Below are positions 7,470 to 13,428 of a DNA stretch of 20,596 bases, piece after piece. The stretch comes from DSOS01 sp035286585 (lineage in GTDB: Bacteria > Chloroflexota > Anaerolineae > Anaerolineales > UBA4823). The stretch spans positions 1-20,596 of the forward strand of contig DATEDC010000209.1 in the NCBI GenBank assembly GCA_035286585.1. The letters run 5' to 3'. The stretch's first letter is position 1. Every line of letters begins with the position of its first letter. The notes below the pieces were generated by a model, which did not search any database, was not told the DNA's origin, and saw only the letters and a program-made list of their open reading frames with translations. The translations under genes and the position numbers were made by a program.

Positions 7470-8081
7470 TCACCCTGGTCGAAAACACTCGTCAATTTCC
7501 TTAATCCAATTGTGTCCCGGATGTGCTCGCTCCAAAGCTTCCTTGAGCCAGTACTTCTGCGCTCTATTCAAACAGGGCAGGCAGACTCGAAAATCGTGCT
7601 GGTCTTTCTCGCGCCCCGTTTTAGCCTTGTATAACAACTGAATCTCTGGACGAATGATGGGATAGCCTTCCGGTGTTCTCAGTCCAAATTCGCTCATCAG
7701 GCAAGTAATCGACGGATCGCGCTTGAACACCCAACGCTCTGCCGCGGTGTCTATGAACATTATTTGGAAGACAAATGCTTCATCAGGATGCGCTTTCACC
7801 CAAATGTCGTCTATCGGCTTGGGCAGGAATTCCCTAACACGCCAGGGCCGCAGAGTGCCAGGCGGATCCGCCGCATAGAATTCAAAGCCCTCCAATGCAT
7901 GTCGGAAGCGCAGCTGCTCTGCCCTGGGAATGACAACGTCCAAATCTGCATGCTCGCGGTAATGCACGCCCACGAAAAGCTCGAGGGCATATCCGCCAGC
8001 GATCCAGTACCACAATTGCTCGTCTTCAAGGAGAGCATGGAGCTGCCCGGGCTGGTAGGGTTTCCAGTTCTCTAAATCCAT
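7470..8081 (-). CDS. Nucleotidyltransferase of the ANT(2'')/LinB-like type
   Basis: This 203-residue protein has a minimal nucleotidyltransferase core: IAGGYALELFVG (28-38) with the Gly-Gly signature, HADLDVV with the metal-binding Asp46 and Asp48, and a possible third aspartate at Asp111 (FQIMFID). The C-terminal PEIQLLYKAKTGREKDQHDF (145-164) is a hallmark of the aminoglycoside-2''-adenylyltransferase / lincosamide nucleotidyltransferase-like group, common in environmental bacteria. It could adenylylate a small hydroxylated molecule; whether it gives antibiotic resistance is unknown. No partner gene is attached. The ATG at 8081 has no obvious ribosome site. Its 3' end converges with the PIN toxin gene 128 bases away. 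Confidence 0.85.
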   Translation of the reverse strand: MDLENWKPYQPGQLHALLEDEQLWYWIAGGYALELFVGVHYREHADLDVVIPRAEQLRFRHALEGFEFYAADPPGTLRPWRVREFLPKPIDDIWVKAHPDEAFVFQIMFIDTAAERWVFKRDPSITCLMSEFGLRTPEGYPIIRPEIQLLYKAKTGREKDQHDFRVCLPCLNRAQKYWLKEALERAHPGHNWIKEIDECFRPG

Positions 8082-8184
8082 CGTCGGGTATATCCAGACG
8101 CCGGTTGGTCTTCCGATCTTGTAGCGGATGTGGACAGCTTACCCACCGGCATCAGTGGTTACAGGACCTGCTCGGATTCCCATC

Positions 8185-8562
8185 TCAACCAGCTTGCAGG
8201 GCTTTGCCAAGGGACTTGCCTTCTACCACGATTGCGTTGAGTCCATCCGGACCAGCTCTCGTCTCGTGCGACTCCCCGCTGCGCCAGAAAACCACGTCCC
8301 CCTCGTGGACCTTAGAGGATTCAGAATCCTCGCCGGAGACGAATCCGCTGCCTCTCACGATGATGAAGACCTGGTCTTCAGCCGCCTGGTGCCTGCCGAG
8401 CAGCCCGTGCGGCTTCAGCTCAATACGCACCACGCTCACTTGATGACTCGCGCCCAGCAGCGGGCTGACCACGGCGCCAGTGCTCTCGTGCTCATGTATG
8501 GCTGTACTGTGAAGGTTGCTGGCTTTAATTAGCTTCACGAATGCCCAATACTTCTTCTGCAA
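8185..8562 (-). CDS. Single cupin-domain protein
   Basis: This is a small beta-barrel cupin of about 125 residues. Motif 1 is around GRHQAAEDQVFIIVRGSG (56-73) and motif 2 is GDVVFWRSGESHE (88-100). His58, Glu62 and His99 are present, but the second histidine of the usual HxH is Ala60, so metal binding may be weakened or altered. The family ranges from dioxygenases and isomerases to sugar- or ligand-binding proteins; no function is assigned. Only alternative start codons are available: TTG at 8562 or GTG at 8538. The ribosome site is weak for both, so the N terminus is uncertain by 8 residues. It is on the same strand as the nucleotidyltransferase downstream, 103 bases away. Confidence 0.78.
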   Translation of the reverse strand: MQKKYWAFVKLIKASNLHSTAIHEHESTGAVVSPLLGASHQVSVVRIELKPHGLLGRHQAAEDQVFIIVRGSGFVSGEDSESSKVHEGDVVFWRSGESHETRAGPDGLNAIVVEGKSLGKALQAG

Positions 8563-8655
8563 CGTCCAGCTTATAATCCATTTACGGGCCCAGCCAGAGC
8601 TGCGCGGAACTATAGATTACTAACTGTGCAGCAGCAATGAAATACCGGTAGACGG

Positions 8656-8760
8656 CTAAAGGTATTCCTCAATTCGAGCGATATCAGCTAATATCCTGTT
8701 GAGCATCGCAGTTAGAATCAGAGTGATGATCGCGCCAGCGAACAGTTCTTTTCTGGACAT
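8656..8760 (-). CDS. Possible 34-residue membrane peptide
   Basis: A short ATG-initiated frame on the minus strand encodes a basic start (MSRKE), a hydrophobic segment (LFAGAIITLILTAML) and a charged tail (ADIARIEEYL). The pattern is that of a small membrane peptide. It begins 32 bases after the stop of the DUF2442 gene on the same strand, so it could share its transcript. There is no good ribosome site, and a frame of this length can arise by chance. The remainder of 8563-8792 holds nothing else recognised. Confidence 0.25.
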   Translation of the reverse strand: MSRKELFAGAIITLILTAMLNRILADIARIEEYL

Positions 8761-8792
8761 AACTGGATATCTACATCATATCAGGTCGCACC

Positions 8793-9107
8793 TTATGTCT
8801 GGGATTTCCGTCTCTGTAACCATCTCTCGAACGAGGCGGGACTCTCCGTAGATTTCTTTCCCAGCAAAAGCCCTTCTACGCCAACATCCTCATCCAATTC
8901 AAGCCAGTGAATCCCATAACCTGCACCGCTAATCTGAAGATTGGTGCGCTCGGCAGGTGTACCGTGGGCCAGACGCGGATACCAGCCAATCGGAACAGAG
9001 ATAGTACGGCCATCTTCGAGGTCAACCGAGAGTGTATCCTCTGTAACCGTCACATTTACAATTCTAGCCAATTTAAGTGTGGCCAACGCAGAAGCTGTCC
9101 CATTCAT
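8793..9107 (-). CDS. DUF2442 protein
   Basis: This is a 104-residue DUF2442-type protein. The family pattern is clear: a strand-rich start (VTVTEDTLSVDLEDGRTISV), then GWYPRLAHGTPAER, GAGYGIHWLELDEDVGVEGLL, and a short basic tail. DUF2442 genes usually sit next to DUF4160 genes and are widely suspected to form toxin-antitoxin-like pairs, but the biochemical role is not established. Here the gene begins inside the end of the DUF4160 gene, overlapping by 35 bases, so the two are one translational unit. GGAGAG lies about 8 bases before the ATG. Confidence 0.88.
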   Translation of the reverse strand: MNGTASALATLKLARIVNVTVTEDTLSVDLEDGRTISVPIGWYPRLAHGTPAERTNLQISGAGYGIHWLELDEDVGVEGLLLGKKSTESPASFERWLQRRKSQT

Positions 9108-9318
9108 TTCTCAATCTCTCCAGGTTCTCTCTTACAATTTGTTCGAGATCGCGTAGTTCTTTACGATTATAGCCATGATTTTCAGCAAGTGAAACATCAG
9201 GGTCAAGCCAGAATTTCGCACTCATATTCTCTCGATCCACATGCATGTGTCGCGCTTCGCCACAGTCGTAAGAGTAAAAGTAAAACCGATAGGGTCCGAT
9301 ACGTAGAGAGGTTGGCAT
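9073..9318 (-). CDS. DUF4160 protein
   Basis: This is an 81-residue DUF4160-type protein. It has the family layout: LRIGPYRFYFYSYD, a histidine pair in RHMHVDRE (23-30), AKFWLDPDVSLAENHGY, and a C-terminal helix (ELRDLEQIVRENLERLRNEW). The start at 9318 is chosen over longer in-frame extensions. It gives the family's usual N terminus (MPTSLRIG), and a perfect TATAAT lies 15 bases upstream, which puts any earlier start inside the promoter. It precedes and overlaps the DUF2442 gene. The function is unknown; a toxin-antitoxin-like role is an inference from the constant pairing. Confidence 0.86.
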   Translation of the reverse strand: MPTSLRIGPYRFYFYSYDCGEARHMHVDRENMSAKFWLDPDVSLAENHGYNRKELRDLEQIVRENLERLRNEWDSFCVGHT

Positions 9319-9333
9319 GTACTTTTCCGAAAG

Positions 9334-9339
9334 ATTATA
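9334..9339 (-). promoter_or_regulatory. -10 element of the DUF4160-DUF2442 operon
   Basis: Consensus TATAAT on the minus strand ends 15 bases before the ATG at 9318, predicting a leader of only about 9 bases. A poor -35 (TTGTGT) sits 18 bases upstream. A GGAAAAG stretch just before the ATG may serve as a short ribosome site. Confidence 0.4.
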
Positions 9340-9499
9340 CATCCAAAAAGGCAGCCAACACAAGCCAGAAATCCGCAAGAAACCGAAGCGGCCAAAAGAT
9401 GGCAGTACCCTGGGCCTGGTAAAAACAGACATTAACAACGCCAATATCCTCCAGCGCACTCCCAAAGTAACGCACAATCCATTGGATAACGAAACCTGC

Positions 9500-9520
9500 C
9501 CCCATCGAGTTATAATGGGG
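9500..9520 (+). promoter_or_regulatory. Leaderless-type promoter with inverted repeat
   Basis: A perfect TATAAT (9511-9516) ends 6 bases before the ATG at 9523, so transcription should start at or next to the first base of the start codon. No ribosome site can fit. No standard -35 is visible at 16-18 bases; TTGGAT is at 23. The element is bracketed by CCCCAT (9500-9505) and ATGGGG (9515-9520), an inverted repeat that a repressor could bind. Confidence 0.5.
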
Positions 9521-9522
9521 CT

Positions 9523-9786
9523 ATGTCCACCCTCTTTCCGGACACCCATCCTGAAGCCGAAAAGGTGCTGATCGACCTGCTCCGCAAAACCTCACCCTGG
9601 CGTAAGCTCGAAATGGTTGGGCAGATTAACGCAGCCGTCAAAACGCTGATGCTCAGCGGATTGCGAGAGAGGTATCCCAACAATCCACCAACACGCTTAC
9701 GCCGGCGAATGGCAGATCTGCTCCTCGGCCTAGAATTGGCCGCCAGAGTTTATGGACCGCTCAGGGAGGACTATGATGCCGCTTGA
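9523..9786 (+). CDS. Small partner protein of a nucleotidyltransferase module
   Basis: This is an 87-residue soluble, mostly helical protein with SPWRKLEMVGQINAAVKTLM and RRRMADLLLGLELAARVYGPL as its clearest segments. Similar small proteins are commonly encoded directly upstream of an MNT/AbiEii-like nucleotidyltransferase whose N terminus reads VPYLIGGSLAS. Exactly that start follows here, overlapping by 14 bases. The likely role is the partner (possibly antitoxin-like) of that enzyme, which is now broken, so this gene may be an orphan. The ATG sits directly behind a TATAAT, suggesting a leaderless message. Frame and family pattern look intact. Function is inferred from context only. Confidence 0.75.
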   Translation: MSTLFPDTHPEAEKVLIDLLRKTSPWRKLEMVGQINAAVKTLMLSGLRERYPNNPPTRLRRRMADLLLGLELAARVYGPLREDYDAA

Positions 9787-9939
9787 GCCAGAGGAGGTCA
9801 TCCTGCTGATAATCGAGCCCCTTGAAAAGCTGAATGTTCCCTATCTGATTGGCGGATCCCTAAAACCTCTGCCTTGCACGGCGCGGCTGAGTTGGATGTT
9901 GCAGACCTGCTTCAACGGGCATTGAAAGAAAGCAAGTAA
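9773..9939 (+). pseudogene. Nucleotidyltransferase gene reduced to its two ends
   Basis: The first about 30 codons read MMPLEPEEVILLIIEPLEKL and then NVPYLIGGSL, the N terminus of a minimal nucleotidyltransferase ending at the Gly-Gly-Ser motif. The frame then runs on out of register to a stop at 9923-9925. In another frame the last codons, up to TAA at 9937-9939, read AAELDVADLLQRALKESK, the family's C terminus (usual form WAAELGVADLLERAL). The catalytic aspartates and the whole middle, by family size well over 100 codons, are missing. The simplest explanation is one internal deletion with its junction at about 9860-9890. The remnant overlaps the intact partner gene by 14 bases and ends 1 base before rarA. 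Confidence 0.8.
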
Positions 9940-9940
9940 T

Positions 9941-11365
9941 ATGGACCTCTTCGACCACGCCATGCAGCAGAGGATGAGAACCGAGGCGCCACTCGCCGCT
10001 CGTATGCGCCCGCGCACCCTGGACGAGTTCGTGGGGCAGGAGGAGATCATCGGTCCGGGTAAGCTGCTGCGCCGCGCCATCGAAGCCGACCGCTTGTTCT
10101 CTTCCATCATCTTGTGGGGACCGCCCGGAACCGGCAAGACCACCCTGGCGATGGTGATCGCCAACCTGACCAAGAGCCACTTCGAGACCCTCTCCGCCGT
10201 GCTGGCGGGCAAGGCTGAGCTCAGGGAGGTGATCGAAAAAGCCATCGAACGCCGTCGGCTTTACCAGCGCCGCACGATCTTGTTCGTCGATGAAGTCCAC
10301 CGCTGGAATAAAGCCCAGCAAGACGCCTTGCTTCCCCACGTGGAGAACGGCACCATCACCCTGATCGGCGCGACCACCGAAAATCCTTACTTCGAGGTGA
10401 TCGGCGCCCTGGTCTCCCGCTCCCGTCTCTTCCAGCTGCGCCCCTTAGAAGACGCCGACGTGCGCCGCATACTGGCAAGCGCCCTGCGCGACCCGGAACG
10501 CGGCTACGGCAAGCTGCGCATTCAAATTGACGAAGACGCCCTCGAACACCTGATCCGCGTCGCCGGCGGAGACGCCCGCAATGCCCTCAACGCCCTGGAG
10601 CTGGCGGTGGAGAGCACACTGCCAGGAGAAAATGACGCCATCCGCATCACGCTGCAGGTCGCCCAGGAATCGATCCAGCGCAGGGCGGTGCTCTACGACA
10701 AGGACGGCGACGCCCATTACGACACCATCTCCGCCTTCATCAAATCCGTGCGCGGCTCCGATCCAGATGCGGCGCTCTACTGGCTGGCCAAGATGCTCTA
10801 CGCCGGGGAAGATCCGCGCTTCATCCTGCGCCGTTTGATCATATTGGCTGGCGAGGACATCGGCCTGGGAGATCCGCTCGGTCTGGTGGTTGCCAGTGCG
10901 GCAGCCCAGGCTTTCGATTATATCGGTCTCCCTGAGGGCATCTATCCAATCGTCGAAGCCACGCTTTACCTGTCGACCGCGCCAAAATCCAACTCCGCCG
11001 GGGCGTATTTCAAAGCCTTCCAGCTCATCGAGCAGGCGGGCATCACCGCCGTCCCCCAGCATCTGCAGGATAACAACCGCGATGCCCAGGCACTCGGGCA
11101 TGGCAAAGGCTACCAGTACCCCCACGAAAGCCCCGATCACTTCCTGCCCCAACAGTATCTCCCGCCCCAGTTGCTGGGAACCTACTTCTTCCAGCCCTCG
11201 GATCAGGGCTATGAGGCCCATGTAGCCGAGCGCCTTCAGCGCTGGCGCACCGCTCAACGCCAGGCGCTGGGCATCACCCGTTCCGAGCTGCTCCCCGACC
11301 TGCCGGAAGAGACGATCAAAGACATCAAGAGCAAGCACAAAGCTTCCGGGCAGGCAAATCAATAA
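9941..11365 (+). CDS. rarA: Replication-associated recombination protein A (AAA ATPase)
   Basis: This 474-residue protein of the RarA/MgsA/WRNIP1 family acts on stalled replication forks, loading on single-stranded DNA ends in the cytoplasm. Visible features are MRPRTLDEFVGQEEIIGPG at the start, Walker A GPPGTGKT (60-67), Walker B ILFVDEVHRWNKAQQD (113-128), sensor-1 GATTENPYFEV (143-153), and the family's C-terminal segments: LYWLAKMLYAGEDPRFILRRL, then GEDIGLGDP, and NSAGAYFKA. Length matches the family, with a short lysine-rich tail. The start ATG is one base past the remnant of the nucleotidyltransferase gene, with only a weak AAAGAAAG ribosome site. It leads a run of five plus-strand genes. 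Confidence 0.97.
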   Translation: MDLFDHAMQQRMRTEAPLAARMRPRTLDEFVGQEEIIGPGKLLRRAIEADRLFSSIILWGPPGTGKTTLAMVIANLTKSHFETLSAVLAGKAELREVIEKAIERRRLYQRRTILFVDEVHRWNKAQQDALLPHVENGTITLIGATTENPYFEVIGALVSRSRLFQLRPLEDADVRRILASALRDPERGYGKLRIQIDEDALEHLIRVAGGDARNALNALELAVESTLPGENDAIRITLQVAQESIQRRAVLYDKDGDAHYDTISAFIKSVRGSDPDAALYWLAKMLYAGEDPRFILRRLIILAGEDIGLGDPLGLVVASAAAQAFDYIGLPEGIYPIVEATLYLSTAPKSNSAGAYFKAFQLIEQAGITAVPQHLQDNNRDAQALGHGKGYQYPHESPDHFLPQQYLPPQLLGTYFFQPSDQGYEAHVAERLQRWRTAQRQALGITRSELLPDLPEETIKDIKSKHKASGQANQ

Positions 11366-11400
11366 ACAAAGTCTTGTAATCAACAGGTGGTACCCGAACC

Positions 11401-12018
11401 ATGCCGCTTTTGCTGCTCATCCGCCATGGAGAAAACGAATACGTCACCAACGGGCGTCTGGCCGGTCGCTCGCCCGGCGTGCACTTGAACGACAAGGGGA
11501 AGTCGCAGGCCCAAGCCATCGCCGAGCGTTTGAAACCCGTCCCGATCAAAGCCATTTATTCCAGCCCGCTCGAACGCGCCCTGGAAACCGCCGCTCCGCT
11601 TGCAGAGGCCAAGAACCTTGAAATTATCCCTCGCCAGGGTTTGTCGGAGACTGATTTCGGTGATTGGCAGGGGAAGACCCTGAAGAGCCTGCGCCGGCGC
11701 AAGCTCTGGCGGCTGGTTCAGAGCGCTCCATCGCGGATGCGTTTCCCGGGTGGAGAAACGTTCGCCGAATGCCAGTTGCGCGTCACCCAGGAGCTGGAGG
11801 CGATCGCGGCCCAGCACAAGCCCAAGGAGATGATCGTCTGCTTTTTTCATTCAGATCCGATCAAGCTGGCGGTCGCCTATTATCTGGGCATGCCCCTGGA
11901 TTACTTCCAGCGCCTGATGATCGCCCCCGCCTCGATCAGCAGCCTGTTACTAAGCGTGGCGGGCGCCCGTCTCCTCAACCTGAACTTTGATCTATCTCTT
12001 AACTTATCCAAATCCTGA
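11401..12018 (+). CDS. Histidine phosphatase family protein (MSMEG_4193-like phosphomutase)
   Basis: This 205-residue enzyme has the phosphoglycerate-mutase-like fold. The phosphorylated histidine is His9 in LIRHGEN, with Arg59 in SSPLERA, Glu83 in LSETDFGDWQG, and the second active-site histidine His150 in CFFHSDPIK. It would remove or transfer phosphate on a small molecule or protein in the cytoplasm; the substrate is unknown. It directly precedes a DUF3090 gene and an SCO1664-type gene. This is the order of an uncharacterised trio known from Actinobacteria and some Chloroflexi, which makes the MSMEG_4193 subgroup likely. It starts 35 bases after rarA, with AGGTGG ahead of the ATG. Confidence 0.93.
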   Translation: MPLLLLIRHGENEYVTNGRLAGRSPGVHLNDKGKSQAQAIAERLKPVPIKAIYSSPLERALETAAPLAEAKNLEIIPRQGLSETDFGDWQGKTLKSLRRRKLWRLVQSAPSRMRFPGGETFAECQLRVTQELEAIAAQHKPKEMIVCFFHSDPIKLAVAYYLGMPLDYFQRLMIAPASISSLLLSVAGARLLNLNFDLSLNLSKS

Positions 12019-12021
12019 CTC

Positions 12022-12030
12022 TGGTATACT
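12022..12030 (+). promoter_or_regulatory. Extended -10 before the DUF3090 gene
   Basis: TGG followed by TATACT forms an extended -10 element in the 81-base gap between the phosphatase and DUF3090 genes. No good -35 is seen. It may be an internal promoter giving extra expression of the last part of the trio. Confidence 0.3.
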
Positions 12031-12099
12031 TTCGGGCTAGGAACCTCGCATCGACGCTGCATATCGTCACCAAGCCGACAGACCGAAAAGCATTTATCC

Positions 12100-12627
12100 A
12101 TGCCCGCCTCCGAAATTGACCTCAAGCCCGTCTCCCATATCACCGTCGATGCCATCGGACCGCCTGGCAAGCGAGTTTTTTATATCCAGGGTTGGCAGGG
12201 TGAGCAAACTGCAACATTGATCGTGGAAAAGATCCAGATCCAATCGCTGGCTGTGGGGTTTGAGCAGTTTTTGGCCGAGATCAGCCGGAAATATCCGGAG
12301 CTGCCCGAGGCTTCGTCCCTCTACGAAGAGGAGCGCATGCACATCCATCCACCTGTCGACCCGCTGTTTCGGACGGGAGAGCTGGGCCTGGGCTACGACT
12401 TCGAGAAAGACCTGGTCGTTCTGATTGCTCGCGAAGTTATCGCCGAAGGTCAGGACCCTGCTGAAGCCAATGTTGTCCGCTTCTGGTGTACGCGCTCGCA
12501 GTTGCGTGCCTTATGTCATTGGGGCGTCGAAGTCGCCTCTCGCGGCCGGGAAATCTGCCCCCAATGTGGTGAGCCTATGGACCCCAGCGGTCATTTTTGC
12601 CCCAAGAAAAACGGTCACCAGCGCTGA
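12100..12627 (+). CDS. DUF3090 family protein with C-terminal zinc-ribbon-like motif
   Basis: This 175-residue protein of the DUF3090 family has no established biochemical function. The N-terminal part is strand-rich (GPPGKRVFYIQGWQGEQTATLIVEK), and the middle has a conserved FWCTRSQLRALCHWGVEVASRGR. The C terminus carries Cys153-x2-Cys156, then Cys167 and His173 (CPQCGEP, GHFCPKKNGH), which would bind one zinc ion. It is the central member of the phosphatase / DUF3090 / SCO1664 trio. The next gene starts 22 bases after its stop. There is no strong ribosome site. Confidence 0.93.
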   Translation: MPASEIDLKPVSHITVDAIGPPGKRVFYIQGWQGEQTATLIVEKIQIQSLAVGFEQFLAEISRKYPELPEASSLYEEERMHIHPPVDPLFRTGELGLGYDFEKDLVVLIAREVIAEGQDPAEANVVRFWCTRSQLRALCHWGVEVASRGREICPQCGEPMDPSGHFCPKKNGHQR

Positions 12628-12649
12628 TCGCATCCAGCCATCTCCGCGT

Positions 12650-13405
12650 ATGAACCCCAATCCAGATGAGCGCGCTCTGACCTGCCTGCTGGAAGGCAAA
12701 CTGACTATGCAGGGGGAATTTATGTGGGGGTCGAATTACACTTTCCTTATACAGGTGGAGCATACGCTGGGTGAGTATCAGGCAGTCTATAAGCCCAACA
12801 AAGGCGTGCGCCCACTTTGGGACTTTCCCTCGCAGACCTTAGCCCGGCGGGAGGTGGCTGCTTACCTGGTGGATCTCGCCTTGGGTTGGAACCAGGTCCC
12901 GCCCACCGTGTTCCGCCCGGATGGACCCCTGGGACCGGGTTCTCTTCAACTGTTCATCGAGCACGATCCCGAATATCACTATTTTAATTTCAGCCCGCAG
13001 GATCGCCAAAGGCTACGCCCGGTGGCGCTATTCGATCTGCTCATCAATAACGCCGACCGGAAAGGCAGCCACATCCTCTTCGATCCAAACCGCAAAATCT
13101 GGCTGATCGACCATGGCATCTGCTTTCACGTTCAGGAGAAGCTGCGCACCGTGGTCTGGGATTACTCCGGCGAGGGGATCCCCGAGGAGCTGTGCCGCGA
13201 CCTGAGCCAGCTGCGCCAGAAGATCGCCTCCCAGCAGATTGACCCGAACTCGCCTTCTACCCAGGCGGGTTTCAGCCGGCTCAACCACTACCTGAGCCCA
13301 ACGGAGATTGCTGCGCTCTTGCAGCGCGCCGACCGCCTGGTGGCTGCCGGGCGCTTCCCGGATCCCGACCCAGGTCGCCGGCATTACCCCTGGCCGGCGA
13401 TTTGA
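12650..13405 (+). CDS. SCO1664 family protein, distant PI3/PI4-kinase-like fold
   Basis: This 251-residue protein matches the SCO1664 type. The start has GKLTMQGEFMWGSNYTFLIQV, then YKPNKGVRPLWDFPSQTLARRE with Lys48 as a likely nucleotide-binding lysine. INNADRKGSHILFD follows, with Asp136 in a catalytic-loop-like position, then IWLIDHGICFH with Asp154 as the metal-binding aspartate. The family is distantly related to phosphatidylinositol 3/4-kinases, but activity and substrate are unknown. The ATG at 12650 gives the usual family N terminus; a stronger ribosome site (AGGGGGA) precedes an internal ATG (codon 25), but that start would remove conserved residues. It ends 23 bases before homoserine dehydrogenase and belongs to the same plus-strand run. 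Confidence 0.92.
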   Translation: MNPNPDERALTCLLEGKLTMQGEFMWGSNYTFLIQVEHTLGEYQAVYKPNKGVRPLWDFPSQTLARREVAAYLVDLALGWNQVPPTVFRPDGPLGPGSLQLFIEHDPEYHYFNFSPQDRQRLRPVALFDLLINNADRKGSHILFDPNRKIWLIDHGICFHVQEKLRTVVWDYSGEGIPEELCRDLSQLRQKIASQQIDPNSPSTQAGFSRLNHYLSPTEIAALLQRADRLVAAGRFPDPDPGRRHYPWPAI

Positions 13406-13428
13406 AGATAAAAGAAGGAATCGCACAC

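Noticed and set aside
8110..8121. Eleven bases, TCTTCCGATCT, identical to the end of a common sequencing adapter.
   Set aside because: Only 11 bases match and the preceding bases differ. It is in a non-coding gap, and a chance match is plausible. Coverage data would be needed to call an artefact.
9318..9549. Longer N-terminal extension of the DUF4160 frame.
   Set aside because: The extra residues do not resemble the family, would read through the TATAAT at 9334-9339, and have no ribosome site.
10445..11383. Long minus-strand open frame (312 codons) opposite rarA.
   Set aside because: It is antisense to a complete, well-conserved gene and reads like a composition shadow with no recognisable domain.
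12425..12649. Upstream extension of the SCO1664-like frame over the DUF3090 gene.
   Set aside because: It overlaps a conserved gene in another frame, and family members start at the position corresponding to 12650.
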